From NCBI GenBank assembly GCA_029204225.1, contig CM055095.1, forward strand, positions 55,515,612 through 55,579,611: a stretch of DNA of 64,000 bases, read 5' to 3'. Made by a program: the position numbers and the translations under genes. Source of the stretch: Diphasiastrum complanatum (lineage: Eukaryota > Streptophyta > Lycopodiopsida > Lycopodiales > Lycopodiaceae). Below, in pieces: positions 8,954 to 20,867 of this stretch; the first letter of the stretch is position 1, and every line of letters begins with the position of its first letter. The notes below the pieces were generated by a model. It was not told the DNA's origin. It did no database searches and saw nothing but the letters and a program-made list of their open reading frames with translations.

Positions 8954-11200
8954 TTGGCGTCGTCAACGGGGAGCCAAATGGCTCTTCCTCCCACTATTCT
9001 AGCTGTCATTTTTTGGACATTATTCTACTCTCCATTTCTGCTCACTATTGTTGATTTTTTGATGTCCACCAGTCCATCTCTGTATCCAACTTTGGAAATT
9101 TTCCTTCGCTTCTTGAGATACCATCTGAGTTCTCCCTCTTCATTGAAGATTCTCCTAATCTTGCTCTATCACATATCCAAAGGGCGGAACCTAGATCACA
9201 AACGCTCAAAAACTTATTGCATTTTGAATACTGGAACTTAAACTAATTTCCAAAGTTATTGTATGTGGGAATTGCTTGTCAGTTCTCTCACCTTAGACCG
9301 AGGTGGTCTCTGAGAAGACGAGACGAACGAAGACTGAGAGTCGAGTATGAGAGCTGAGAAATTCTAGTTAGGAATGACAAGCAAAAACTATGTAAGCCTC
9401 ATGGTGAATCCTGAAAGATGGAATGACCATGTAGGAACTATTATTTCTAGGCAAACATAATAAATGCAAGTAGACCCCTCTTAAAAAAAGTAGAGTGAGC
9501 CACCTTTTGATGGTGACCTCTAGTGGAGAGCATAATTCCACTTGTAATTTGTGAAATGTGGAAATGCCACTAGGATGCCACCTAAGGAGCTCTCTTGCTT
9601 ATTTAAGATACTCCCTCTTTAAGAAGAGGAGCTTTTTATTGTATCTACTCCATGTCCAAATGAGAAGAGCTTCCATGAGTTTGATACAACACTAAGCTCC
9701 TTGATCATGGCGATTTTCTTGAGTGATGCTCCTATGATCATGCCCTTCCATCCTTTGTGTGTGATTGTGGATAGTAGAGTGGATTAGTTTCATTTCTTGT
9801 TTGTGGATTTAAATTAGGAATCAATATTCAGGTAAACTAAGTATGTTGGGTTTGTGATGTAATTCTTGCATATCCTCTTACAACCCTATTTTTGATGTTC
9901 TTGGGTTGTCCAAGAATCAAGAAATGAGTGTTTCTTGATTCTTGGACTGCTAAAATGATGTCTAGTTTAGTTCATTTATTGTTCTTGTTTTGTGGAATGT
10001 ATGTGTAGAATAGTTTTAGTGTTTAGGGTCTGATTGTAACTCGTTTTTGCAGCAAGGTGGTAGTAGAATCATGATTTGTTCACATGGACTGTATGTTGAT
10101 CTGCAGGTTGAACGGTTTGATTACATGTTTGGTTGTAAATGCATGTAATACAGTTCAAGAGTGACTTCCCTGGATTGTCCTCTAATAGGCAGGACATTAT
10201 TACTACAACGTTGTCCAGTCCATTTTGCCTGATTCTGGGCCTTAAACAAGAAAGATAAACTTAAAAGCAAGCCCACGGTCTCTGCTAACAGGCAGAACAC
10301 AAACACACAGTTGTAAACAAGAGAAATAAGAAGCAAAGATCCAGTAGTTAGATTCTATAGACAGAGAATCTATCTACATTTGGTTCCCGCTTGAACTCAT
10401 CACTCTCACATTCACAACGTCATCCCTATATGCTGCACCAGTTTGCACACTCGACCTCTGCACACACACACTCTACACCTACACTCCATCTACTAACATA
10501 CACATTTACACCACAATCTGCAAGAAAATAAAATGACATGTAATCAGATCTGCATGATCAAACCGACCTTCTTACCAAGCAAGATCCACCACCTGTGAGA
10601 ACAAAACAACTTGCAAGCACCCTGCACATATCCTACACACACGACCTACACACGCCATCCAACCCCTACAACACATAGAACCTATAATTGACCTCCAGTT
10701 CTTGCGCTTCCTCATCTGACCAACCTTCCACACACTCCTCACAGAGCCGCATAACAGAGCAACACTCGAATCAAAGTTGAATCGACAGCACACGCTCCCT
10801 TCCTCTGATCTAAACGAAACAATCTTCACGCTCCTAGATGCCCGAACCCTCTCTCCTTCACCTCCTTCTCACCCGAGCCCTCTCTGCATTATCAACTCAA
10901 TCACACCACCTTCTATTGGGGGTATTCCCAACAAAGTGTAAATAAATAAAATCATCCAATAAAATGTGTTGCGAGGGCATGGCATCTTGCGTGTATAAGC
11001 CCATGGCCCAATGAGCACGCAAATAAAGTTGTAAATAGAATAAACATGACTTGGGCCTTGAATTTAAAATAAAACTAGAGGCCCAATGTCATTTTTAAAC
11101 TTAGAGATTACTTTTTAGAGTTGGGTCCAAATTGGGACTCACATGAATCTTGTGCTTTCTAATGTACTTTTTGTGGACCCTTGGATCAAGTTGGGTCCAA
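8954..11200. other. Intergenic / decayed element interior
   Basis: After the TTGGCG site no gag homology could be read. Around 9260-9700 there is LTR-like sequence (a short TTATTTAAGATA box and CTC-rich stretches) without provable boundaries. 10370-10900 is C/A-rich low-complexity DNA with CACACA and CTACACC strings. No convincing gene on either strand. Confidence 0.5.
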
Positions 11201-11214
11201 GATGAATGGATAGG

Positions 11215-11600
11215 ATCATTGTTGGTTACTATCCGAGATTTATCCAGAATCATGCCTCTATTGCTGCTGCTCTTATGCATCTACTTAAGAAACAAGTGGA
11301 ATACTTGTGGACGAAAGAATAGTAGAAAGCGTTCGAAGAACTTAAGCAGAGGTTGATCAATGCTCCTATTATGAGACCACCAAACTGGGCTATTCTATTT
11401 CATAGTTATGTCGATGTTTCTGCAGGATATTATCTCTTGCTCCCAACATTGGAGAATCCATTTATTTGGATGACTTGCATGTCTATCAAATGGATACCAC
11501 AATCCACACTTGATCTTGTGATCTAAACAGAAGAATTAACATGGTTCAACCCTACATTCTAATCTTTAGAGGTTAATGATAAGCTTCGAATCCCCATGGA
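11215..11600 (+). pseudogene. Gypsy RT/RNase H connection fragment
   Basis: Reading through stops gives GYYPRFIQNHASIAAALMHL, then KKQVEYLWTKE, KAFEELKQRLINAPIMRPP and HSYVDVSAGYYLLLP. This is the end of a Ty3/Gypsy reverse transcriptase and the start of its RNase H (the D of VDVSA corresponds to a catalytic Asp). It is an isolated scrap with no RT palm upstream and no integrase downstream. Confidence 0.8.
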
Positions 11601-12980
11601 TCCAAGAGCATTAACTCTAGGGACAAGCTTCTATCAATTAACAGATCCAATGTAATCCATGTATTAGATTCCTCTTTTAACATCACAATTGAAATCCAAA
11701 ACTGTGGATAACTCAATGGTCACAAATATATTATTTATGAATTCAACTAAATGAATTAAATCCAGGAAATTAAATTTCAGTATTAAGCAATTATTTATTG
11801 GGACTACCAAAATCCTAATTGCGAAATACATTTCTCGATCACACTTACTACCACTAATGTCCACTCTTCTTCCCTCCTTAGAAATTTTCAGTCCCCTGAA
11901 AATCTTTCAGCTAAGGTATATAATGAAGAACTAAAGATATTAGTAAATGGAAAAAATGAATTATTGTAGGAAAAAAGTTTGAAACAGTTTCATCTCTATC
12001 TTATAGCTGGGTAGAATTATCGATATACAAACCACCATAGGATTTAAACTGGAAATGAAATCAATTTTATTTTTTATCAATTACTATTATTATGATTTTT
12101 CCAGTAAAATTGGACTGTTTGCTCTTTTCACTTATTTGCTTAAGAATTACTTCGTTAAAATTATCTGTAATTAATGAAAAATAAGATTTGGATTCGGGTA
12201 TTCCTACACTGTATTCACTCCAAATAATATTGTTGAATAAATAATTACCTCCAAATACTATGAATTTTTCACCATTAATTATTTAACAAGTATCTCAAAA
12301 GCTTTGGTTTGTTCAATTTTAATGACCAAAATCATCAAAACCACAATAACCAACTGATCGGTGTTCTACCGATTTGAAAAGAAGAAAACCGAAATAAAAT
12401 ACAATTTAATTCCATTTACTGGGAGTACCAATACTCCAAAGTTAATCGGTTTAAATAGCATCGTACCAAGGAATCGAATTCCTAAATTGGATATATGCTT
12501 GAGAACTGTACCACTCCCTTCATTCCGTCAAGATCGGCTTCAAAAAAATTCCCACCGAAAATCTATTAATACTGCTTGACCATTAATAATGGTACTCAAG
12601 TTCCACAGTATCTGGGCTGACCCTCCTGAAAGTCGAATGCCAAGTTGATAAGAGCGAATGACACACAAATTGTCCATGGAGAAATAAAATCCCATTTTCT
12701 TCTAACCATCTGGAAAACAATATACAAAGATCAAGGTTACACATTGATAAACGAGCACCAAGAAACACAAGCCTTTTTAATAAGGTGCTAGTAGCTTAAA
12801 CTTTCTAAGTTAATTTGGAGAATCAACTTTTGTAAGTTATCATCGTCAGACCACAATTGATCCTTGGATAACTGTCATGCAACAAGCCATGCAATTTACC
12901 GAATTGCGGATTGTCATCCAGCTCAAATTCAACCTTACAATAAAAAAAAACCATACTACCCCCCAAGGGCCCCTCATGAC
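11601..12980. other. Intergenic AT-rich DNA
   Basis: AT-rich sequence with short open frames of no recognisable family. It could be the decayed interior of the element whose reverse LTR lies at 13.0-13.5 kb, but no conserved block supports that. Confidence 0.5.
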
Positions 12981-12984
12981 CTAT

Positions 12985-13506
12985 TTCAAAACCTAGTAGG
13001 GTTTTTTTTTTAACAAAAAAAGATTACAAAGGGGATTGCAGGTTTTCTACAGTCGCCACCCTCGGGACAGAGAAAACATGCATGCTGCCTTGCTACTCTA
13101 TGGAGCCAAACCGCCCAACCAATCCTAGATCAAACCTGGATCTAGCCCCCAAGCCATGCCATGTGAAGCAAGAGGAGAAGAGAGAAACTGGTAACCTGAA
13201 CCCAATATGTCGACGAGAGAATCCCTATCTCATTATATAGAGAGTAAAATCATGTGCACAACCCCCATGCAAGTCGACTATAAAAAATCACATCTCTTCA
13301 TGCAGTCCTCCTGCCTATATCCGTCACACAGACATGCAATTCTCCATATGTCTCAATTAGAGTGTCTGGGTCCTCTCAAGGTTATTACTCACAAACTGGC
13401 CTTGACATGGAATTAAATCATGGCGTGATCAACAATCTAGAATACTGGAGGGCCGGTCTACCATATTAGGAGTATTCTAGGTCCTTAACCGAATATGGCC
13501 ATGATA
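12985..13506 (-). mobile_element. Isolated LTR, minus orientation
   Basis: Positions 13098-13506 are the reverse complement of the LTR at 30768-31183, at high identity by eye, including the start TRTCATGGCCATATT and the block CTATATAATGAG (TATA box). No polypurine tract adjoins its start side (right) and no primer-binding site is evident on its left, so it looks like a solo or truncated LTR. The extension from 13098 to about 12985 (R/U5 side) is inferred. Confidence 0.7.
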
Positions 13507-13716
13507 GTGCCAATTTAAACCAATATCTATGGATAACCAGCCTTTCCATTGTGGTATTCAATTTGAAAATTACATACCTTACCTCTGACATTATTCCTTT
13601 TACACTTATAATCCAAAAGAGAAGATTTATCTCTCTCTGCCGGAACGATATACCTCATATACTACACCTTTTTACCAATATTGTAAAAATCTATAACGAC
13701 TAGGCCACCACATAAC

Positions 13717-15110
13717 TTGGCACTGTTGTCGAGGAGACGAATCTCATCTTTTGTGATTTTTAAGTGTACCAAGTTTTCTATGAATCTTTGTTCATGTAAT
13801 GCATGCCCAAAGATCAACCGGACGAAACTATTGAACAAAAATGGGTATAACGGAAAAAGCAGTTCCTAGACAAATGTAGATTTAACCTAGTTACATTCTA
13901 CCAAACTTTGCATGCTACCAAACTTTGTGCATGCCAACACAACAAATCCTACCTGACTCAAACTCTACCTATCTAGAAGGATATGTGCTCAATTCACATT
14001 CCTCAATGTACAATAAAATATACAAAGAAACAAGATGAGCATAGCCCCCATGATCAACATAGGAAGATATTTTTTACCATTCTTGACACCTGACGTATCA
14101 CCTAATAATATGGCTAACATAGCACCACCCCCATCCATTAAGATCATATATGATTTCTTCAAAGGATCATCATTTGAGGATGCGAATAGTTATTTGTCTC
14201 AGTTTGAATCTATCATGATAGCCAATAAGGAACACACAGATGAGGATCACAAGGTTCGGATATTCCTGGGTCTACTATTGAAGTAGGCTAGGATCTGGTA
14301 TAGTCAGTTAGTTCCAAAAACAGTTAACACCCGACATGTCTTGAAGGCAACATTTCTAAAATAGTTTAGAGAAATAGGATACTCAACTAGACTGTTAGTT
14401 CGGTAAAACTCTATAGAAAAGAAGCCGAAAGAATCACCTAGGAAGTACACCCGTAGAGTCAAAAATTTGATAGGAAAACTAGGAGCACAGTATCTTGTGC
14501 CCATGCAGAAAGAATGGTTTCTTGGTGGACTACCCAAGCAAATGGATAGATATTGTCGCCGAGGATTTATGACTTCATTAGAAGATGTCATAGCATATGC
14601 AGAAAACTATGAAACCTCTAGAATCTCTAGGAGGAGGAGGAATGATAGGAAGGTTAGGAAAAAACATAAGCAAAAATCTACAGAAGAATTAGAGTCATCT
14701 ACCGAATCGGATTCAGAGTCTGGTTTAGGGGACAAAAAAGAATCTTCCGACTATTCATCGTATTCTTCTTCGTCAAAAGGAGAAGAGCCTACATACAAAA
14801 AAACAAAAAGTAAAACATTAGATAAGAAAATAAAAGTAGAGAAATATGAAAAGATAGACTTATTAAAAAAAAGTGTAGAGCTTTTAGCCAAAGAAATGGA
14901 GGACTTGAAATTCCAAATGTCAGACGTAAAAGCTAAACGTAAGAAAGCCAACTCTAATGCTAATATCTAGTGTAGTAGTTGTGGAAAAGAAGGCCATTCA
15001 AAAACTAATTGTCTAAATCTACAAGCTAATCATATAGAGGGAGAATTATTCCTCTGTCCTATTAACGGACATGAGGAGGTAGCATATACCACCATTCTTT
15101 CTAATTAAAA
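13717..15110 (+). mobile_element. Ty3/Gypsy fragment: primer site, leader and gag
   Basis: TTGGCACTGTTGTCGAGGAG at 13717 is a degenerate form of the TTGGCGCCGTTGCCGGGGA site that follows the 5' LTR in many plant Gypsy elements. A leader and the gag at 14035 follow. The element stops after the zinc knuckle near 15110; protease and RT are not attached. Sequence left of 13717 (13507-13716) may be LTR remnant but shares nothing obvious with other LTRs here. Confidence 0.65.
14035..15110 (+). pseudogene. Gypsy gag with zinc knuckle
   Basis: Retrotransposon capsid protein. The N-terminal block has IKIIYDFFKGSSFEDANSYL and HKVRIFLGLLLK; after stops at 14284 and near 14362 and 14405 it resumes with NLIGKLGAQYLVPMQKEWFL and GGLPKQMDRYCR. 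A charged Ser/Glu/Lys-rich linker with a coiled-coil-like EKIDLLKKSVELLAKEMEDL follows, and after a TAG at 14968-14970 the zinc knuckle CSSCGKEGHSKTNC (CX2CX4HX4C intact). Several in-frame stops make it non-functional. Confidence 0.82.
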
Positions 15111-15845
15111 AAACTCTACACCAAATCCGAGAACTAACCAACAATACACTATTTTGCACAAAGGAGGGAAGCGAGACCCTACTCCACCACCTAGAATAAG
15201 AGGCGTGTTATAACTGTAGCACCTAGACACTACATTAGGGGCATTTTGAGCTCCAAAAACTTGTTAAGAATTCGTGCAAGATGTCGTTTATATTATTAGA
15301 ATATTATAGCACTAATACTTTTGACTTGCCATAACTTTTTAATTGTAGCTCAGAAGTATGTCATCTAACATATCATTGGAAATCCCTTGTCAAGCGCTTT
15401 TCAATGCACCAAACTCCGCTGAATTTGGACTTACCACTAAAAAGTTGTGCCATTTTTAGTGTGGAATCAAAATGTGGACTCAAAAGTTACGTTACATAGA
15501 TTTGAAATTTGAGTGTTGTAATTGGTCCATGTGTAAGAAAAATTTGAGAAAAAATATAAAAAGAATCTTTACAAAGGTCTTTTTTGGATTTAGAACTCCT
15601 CTAATGTTCACTATGAAAATTGTCAACATTTCCTAGCTAGTTTTAGGCCAAATTTGGTATTTTTGGCACATAGTTTTGGGAGCTAACCTTTCACATGTGT
15701 GGAAGAGGCCTAGATACTTTTATTTTAGTATATATTTCATACTGAAGAAGTCTCAAACTTCAGGACCTTCGAAATGACACCAAAATCATGTTATTTGGAC
15801 ATATAGGCCAAAATTGACTATTTTAGGCTACTGGTGTCCTAAAAT
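15111..15845. other. Decayed spacer before Gypsy LTR
   Basis: Non-coding sequence with no recognised motif. It separates the 14-kb gag from the LTR that begins at 15846. Confidence 0.5.
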
Positions 15846-15913
15846 TGTTGGAACCCCATGAGCGACGATCCACACCTTGATAGTCACCATTGTTAGTATC
15901 TGTGCTAACACAG

Positions 15914-15944
<31 letters not shown>

Positions 15945-16711
15945 TAAAACTCTGTGGCATGTGTTTTGTAAGTCCACGTACGAGTGTCTGTTAATAAACT
16001 TCCGCCGTGTAAGCCCATGAGTAGAAGCTTAAAAAAATAATAAAATAGCTTAAACTTAGATTTAGAACTTAGACTTGGGAAACTTAAGATTAGAAATATT
16101 TTGTTTAAGTTTTTCTAAGTTAAGGAACTTGGAAGTTCTAAATCCTAAGTTAGAAGTTCTAGAAAGGCCAGAAATAGATTAGTCCCATAAGTTAGTGGAT
16201 ACTTGTGGAAGACCCTCCTTGCCATAAAAGGAGAGGTATTTCCCTTGTAAATAACACTTTTGAGATTAAGCTATCAAGTTCTCTATTTTTGAGATTATCT
16301 TGCTATTTCACTTGTGTTCCCATTGGAAGGTGCATAGCTTGAGGGAAGGTGCTCGGGACTCCTCTTGTCTCCATTCACGGTTCTTTTATTGTGGCATGTT
16401 TTTAATTGATTGATGCTTAGTTTAGCCGCAATCTATCTTTTCAATTCCTTTGGGTGTTAATCTAGGATTTGGTTTAATCACCTTGCTAGTTGGGTAAGCC
16501 TTAGTAAGGTTTTGTATTTTGTCATCTTAGTTAGTTTCATTTCTATTTCGAGCACTAGTTGGGTAAGCCTTAGTGCTTTCATCATTGTTTTCTATTTTCG
16601 CACTCCGTTTGAAGCCTGGTAGAAACTTAGAAAGTGGACGATCCTCTTTATACTACACCACATCATGAGTAGATCTAGCCAAACATTCGCAAATCAGATT
16701 TACTTCCAACA
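15846..16711 (+). mobile_element. Gypsy 5' LTR
   Basis: Begins TGTTGGAACC and ends TTCCAACA (16711), giving matching inverted ends TGTTGGAA/TTCCAACA, and is immediately followed by the primer-binding site TTGGCGTCATTGCCG at 16712. It contains an A-run of about 25 bases at 15914-15938, and CCATAAAAGGAGAGG near 16220 as a possible TATA region. Length about 866 bp. The matching 3' LTR is not in the window. Confidence 0.8.
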
Positions 16712-17029
16712 TTGGCGTCATTGCCGTTTTTTAAGCATTTTTTACCTAGCTTCTTTTCCTTTTGTTTTTTCGCCTCCGTGTTGTGTGTTTGCTTGTTTGT
16801 CTATCTTCTATCTTCCAACCACAGCACGAGTCTTCTCTCCAGGTCCTACACAAGTTGCGGAGCAACTTATCAAGCCGAGGGGAAGCAACAAAAGAGTCAA
16901 CTTGGGCATTTTCTTTGAGAAGAAGTGACCCAAGTGACCTTTTTTCAAACCAAACAGGTATATCAAAATTCCAATGTCCAAGCTTACAATCGAAACCAAG
17001 CTGTCTTCGTCACGCATCAACTCCTCGCA

Positions 17030-17407
17030 ATATGAGAATGTTTTATCTGTGCAGGTAAGCATCATAGTATTCGCTGCCTAGATCAACTTCGTTTTCCTCC
17101 AACTTGTGAAAACTGTGGTGTGGTCCGACCTACCAGTTTTTTTCCACAAGTGCAGATCAAACTAGGAACTCTAAAGTTTTCTGTAGATCTCGTAGTACTT
17201 GATATTCCCAATAATGCCTATTCATATGAACTACTACTTGGTTGTTCGTGGCTCACCAATGCAAGAGTCGTTCATGACTGGAGCAAAGGCCGAGTCACTT
17301 TTGGAAATCGTGACAGTTTTGTCACCATTGATTCAATGGGCAAACGCAAATCTACACGCATCCATGATGAAGGGTCCTCAACCACCAGCTCAATGTTCGA
17401 ACCATAG
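17030..17407 (+). pseudogene. Gypsy zinc knuckle and protease half
   Basis: CFICAGKHHSIRCLDQ is an intact-looking CX2CX4HX4C zinc knuckle at about 17043-17090. It is followed by the C-terminal half of a retroviral-type aspartic protease: VVLDIPNNAYSYELLLGCSW and LTNARVVHDWSKGRVTFGN. The catalytic DSGA/DTGA half is absent, so processing activity is not possible from this copy. Confidence 0.75.
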
Positions 17408-17523
17408 CAGTCCAGCCACGAAAAATGTCATTATGTTAAATCTACTGATATCATAAACTGGAATCACATTTTAGCTACCATTGATTGTGTGAATGCCAAT
17501 TAGTGTGCTCAGCTTCAAGATGA

Positions 17524-18420
17524 TTGTACCTCTCCACTCCCGATCGACATGACCAATTACCTGATCTTGATATGCCTATCATCAATATCAATTTTATTGA
17601 TATCCTTCCACACCTAAATGTTACATGGCTACTTACTAATAAATCAGAAGATTTATTCGTCGATGACGAGAATGTCTTACGAATTCAGAATTGCCTAGAA
17701 GATTTGGACATTTCTGATATTTAGATCCTCAATTACATGGAGGCACTTCCACTTCGGGCCTATCCGCAACATGCTTCCAAGGTGGAACCGGTTGCCAAGG
17801 TTACAGTTGAAAATCCTGATAGAAAATTCTACCGTGCCAAACGTCCAAACTATCCATGGGATCTCTACGAGGAGGAGACCATCTTTCAAATTGATGACGA
17901 GATCCTCCATGACATACCACTCGTTCCTCATCCACACACCTCCCCACAGTCAAAGCCTCAACCACGTGGCCATGCTATGAAAGAAAAGATGAAAAAACCG
18001 CTTCAAATTCAACTGTCTGGCGACCTCACAATTGATAGGAAAGTTCCTGAGATTGCTTATGTTCCTACACCAACCCCCGAACATTCCCAATCACCATCCC
18101 GGCAGGTGAAAGACAAGGCCCCCCTCAAATTTCCAGCCCATGATGTCCCTGCACACTTTAAGAACTATACGATCGAGGATGTCACAATCCAATTACCCCA
18201 AGCTCAACGTGAACCAAATGGTAATTCGTCATAAGAAGGCCCTACACGAACCATCACCCTTTCTCTGAGTGAGCCAAATGAAACCAACGAATATATTGTC
18301 CACTTCGGATCTCATCTCAATTACGAACAATGCAGACGGCTTGAAAAGCTCCTGCAAAAATGTAGACATGTCATTGCATGGACCTATAAAGACATGAAAG
18401 GCCTCTCACTCTAGGTAGTT
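17524..18420 (+). pseudogene. Gypsy protease-RT linker
   Basis: Low-complexity, Pro/His-rich translated linker (open from 17737 to 18231) containing YRAKRPNYPWDLYEEE, then after a stop SLSEPNETNEYIVHFGSHLN and CRHVIAWTYKDMKGLSL. The WTYKDMKGLS block is the conserved lead-in to plant Gypsy RT domains. Stops at 18232 and 18414. Confidence 0.7.
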
Positions 18421-19178
18421 GTGCATCGTATCTCGCTTAAACCGGGTGTGAGGCCAACTGCTAGTCGTCCATATAGATGCAATCCAATCTATAAGGCCAA
18501 GATCAAAGAAGAATTACAATGCCCCTTAGATGTGGAATTTATCTATGAAATCAAGCATATTAAGTGGGTCTCCCCAATTGTCATTGTTCCCAAGAAAAAT
18601 GGAAAACTCCGAATCTGTGTCGACTTTAAGAAACTTAACGTCGTCACCGAACGTGATCATTTTCCATTACCTTTTGGAGAATCCATCTTATAAATTCTAG
18701 CAGGAGATGAGGCTTACTCATTATTAGATGGCTTTAGCGGATACAATATGATCCAAATTGTTGAAGAAGATCAACATAAAACCGCTTTTGCCACATAATG
18801 GGGAATCTTCTGCTGGAAAGTCATGCCTTTTGGTCTCTTCAATGGCCCTAGCACCTTCCAACGTCTTATGCAAGCTGCCTTTTCTCAGCAGATGGGCGAT
18901 ACCCTAGAGGTTTACTTGGACGATTTAGGTGCACATTCAGAAGAAACACGCCATCTGTCTGGGCTCAAAAAAAATTTTATCCAATGTCAACGCTTCAGCA
19001 TCTCCCTTAATCCTAAAAAATGCCAGATCTGGGTAACACATGGTATTGTGTTAGGACATATTATTTCCCAAAATGGCATTGCCACTGACCTCAAAAAGAT
19101 TCTTATCATTCAAAATCTACCGGAACCGCGTACGATACGCAAAGTTTACTCTTTCCTTGGCCACGCCAACTACTATCG
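18421..19178 (+). pseudogene. Gypsy reverse transcriptase
   Basis: Recognisable RT blocks: HRISLKPGVRPTASRPYRCN, WVSPIVIVPKKNGKLRICVD, EAYSLLDGFSGYNMIQI, VMPFGLFNGPSTFQRLM, the catalytic box YLDDLGAHS, and GHIISQNGI. The third catalytic box has Leu instead of the usual Val/Ile (YLDD). In-frame stops fall at about 18691 and 18796, and the domain is truncated at 19178. Confidence 0.88.
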
Positions 19179-19511
19179 AGCATACCCAATAAAAATGCAT
19201 TTCAAAGACTTAGCATCCAGCTTTCTCCTAGTTTCATCAAGAACTTTCATGTATGCAAGGCAACTAAAAACTCTTAAATGCTTAATAGATGGTTTTCAGC
19301 ACTATAACCTTCCTCGAGAGTTTTACCTGTAAGACTTTTTGTTGGTGACCAATTTTGTAGGTAACCCGTCGTCTTCACTGCTTCGGCCCAAAATGAATTG
19401 GACAAGTTTTTGGCCTTTATTATACTGAGTGCACATTCAACTAACGTCTTGTTTTTTCTTTCTACAATCCCATTTTGTTGTGGAGTATACGATGTAGTGG
19501 ACTGGATTACT
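19179..19511 (-). pseudogene. Copia integrase fragment, minus strand
   Basis: Minus-strand reading gives SYTPQQNGIVERKNKTLVEC, NSFWAEAVKTTGYLQN, TKSLTGKTLEE, then HLRVFSCLAYMKVLDETRRK and KSLKCIFIGYA. The E of QQNGIVERKN is the third catalytic residue of the DDE integrase; the segment continues into the C-terminal GKxLE and FIGY blocks of Copia. It is sandwiched between the truncated Gypsy RT and the LTR at 19512. Confidence 0.85.
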
Positions 19512-19721
19512 TGTGGAAGGCATGGCTGAGATCAGCTAGTCAATGATCTAATGGCCTAGATTTGGCCTGTGAACCATAACCCACTGATGCTTTGTCAAGT
19601 TCATGTGTATCAAAGGTAGCATTAGGATGCTTTGCCATTTCTAGCTTTTGTAGCTTGTTGTGCAAAGATCTTAGCCAACTATTTGGGAGTTTGAAGCCAT
19701 TCAAGATCCACTTTTTCCACA
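19512..19721 (+). mobile_element. Copia 5' LTR, about 210 bp
   Basis: Starts TGTGGAAGG and ends CTTTTTCCACA, with inverted ends TGTGGAA/TTCCACA, and directly abuts a perfect initiator-tRNA primer-binding site. The short length is typical of small Copia LTRs. No second LTR is present because the element is truncated at 22760. Confidence 0.85.
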
Positions 19722-19733
19722 TGGTATCAGAGC
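19722..19733 (+). other. Primer-binding site (tRNA-iMet)
   Basis: TGGTATCAGAGC, the perfect standard Copia primer-binding site, lies immediately after the LTR end at 19721. Confidence 0.9.
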
Positions 19734-20867
19734 TAGTTGGCTGTTATTTTTAGTAAGGTTTCCATTTATGGTGATATTTGGATGTTTGATCAAGTTCTAG
19801 CATGATTATGCATTGCATTGTTGATTAAATCTTACTAACCTTTGTTTTGTGTGTTGAACTTGTGGATCAAAAGCATATTTCAGGTCTATTGAAGATCAAA
19901 GACTGAGAAGAAGCCATTTTGGATCAGATCATCACATTTGTTGATTGTGAGGCTTGTGCATATTCAATACTAACAATGTTCTTTTCATTCTATTATTGAC
20001 AATATCCATTTTTGGATGAACTTTCTCCTTAAGTGGATGACAAATGCTCTTTGAGTGCATTTGTAATTCTCCTAAAGGCTAAGCAAAGTTCCCATTTGGA
20101 TGAAAGATCCCCTTTTTGGGTGAACATATTGTAAGCTCTATTGTGAAGAGCATATTGTAAAGCTTGTCATCAATTTTGGCATAAATTTTGGTGTACTTTG
20201 TTGAGCATGTAAGTAACTCTCCTTACGTAATTTGATTGGTGCATTTGCTAGAAGTTCTTAACCATTATGCAAATGTGTTTTCAGGTTCTTAACAGGTTGA
20301 GGAACATTCTCATTTGAAGTGATCTTAGATCTACATCTAAACATCAAGATTTGACAAGCTAGTGAAGCTAGTCTTGTGATTCACTAAGTGTGCTCTTTCA
20401 TTCACCTCTAAAGCTTGTATTTATCACTTTATGGAGTTTATAAACTTTTGGAAGTGTGGTTTACATGTGGTTTTACAGGTTGGATCAATATCTTAGTGTG
20501 TTGATCATATGTTGATATGTTGATCAAGTTTGTTCAATTCTAGGTATTCTTGGCAGCCTAGTCTTGTGTATTTTCTAAGAATGCAAGTAACTCTTCACAC
20601 CATAACTTGATTTGGTCACTTGATGGAAGGTTTGAGAGCTTAAGCAAGAGTGTTTTCAGGTTGGTTTGGCTTGTAATCCATTATTAGTGTGTGCAAAGTG
20701 TTGCATGTGTCTCAATCTTCCTTTTTATGCTTGAAGACTAGCTAGGTTTAAGATAGAAGTGTTTTAGGGTCCTAGACCTTCTGAGATTTCCTTATCCATC
20801 ATTTGTTGAGAAAAGTGAGGGCTAGGTTATTTGTACAGAACCTAAAAGTTGAAGAATCATTATATTC
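19734..20867 (+). other. Copia leader region
   Basis: About 1.1 kb of untranslated leader between primer-binding site and gag, with many TTGATC/TTGTGA repeats and the related phrases AAGCTAGTCTTGTGATTCACT and CAGCCTAGTCTTGTGTATTT-like. Unusually long for Copia; no open frame of note. Confidence 0.6.

Larger units (their letters stand above)
16712..19178 (+). mobile_element. Ty3/Gypsy interior, truncated in RT
   Basis: Interior of the element whose LTR is at 15846-16711: primer-binding site, a very short gag remnant, zinc knuckle, protease C-terminal half, a Pro-rich linker and reverse transcriptase. Homology stops at 19178 inside the RT thumb (after GHANYYR), where minus-strand Copia integrase begins. 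Most of gag is missing, implying internal deletion or a non-autonomous derivative. Confidence 0.8.

Noticed and set aside
15911-15940. A-run as the poly(A) tail of a LINE or retrocopy
   Set aside because: It lies inside an LTR with matched TG...CA ends and is followed by LTR sequence.
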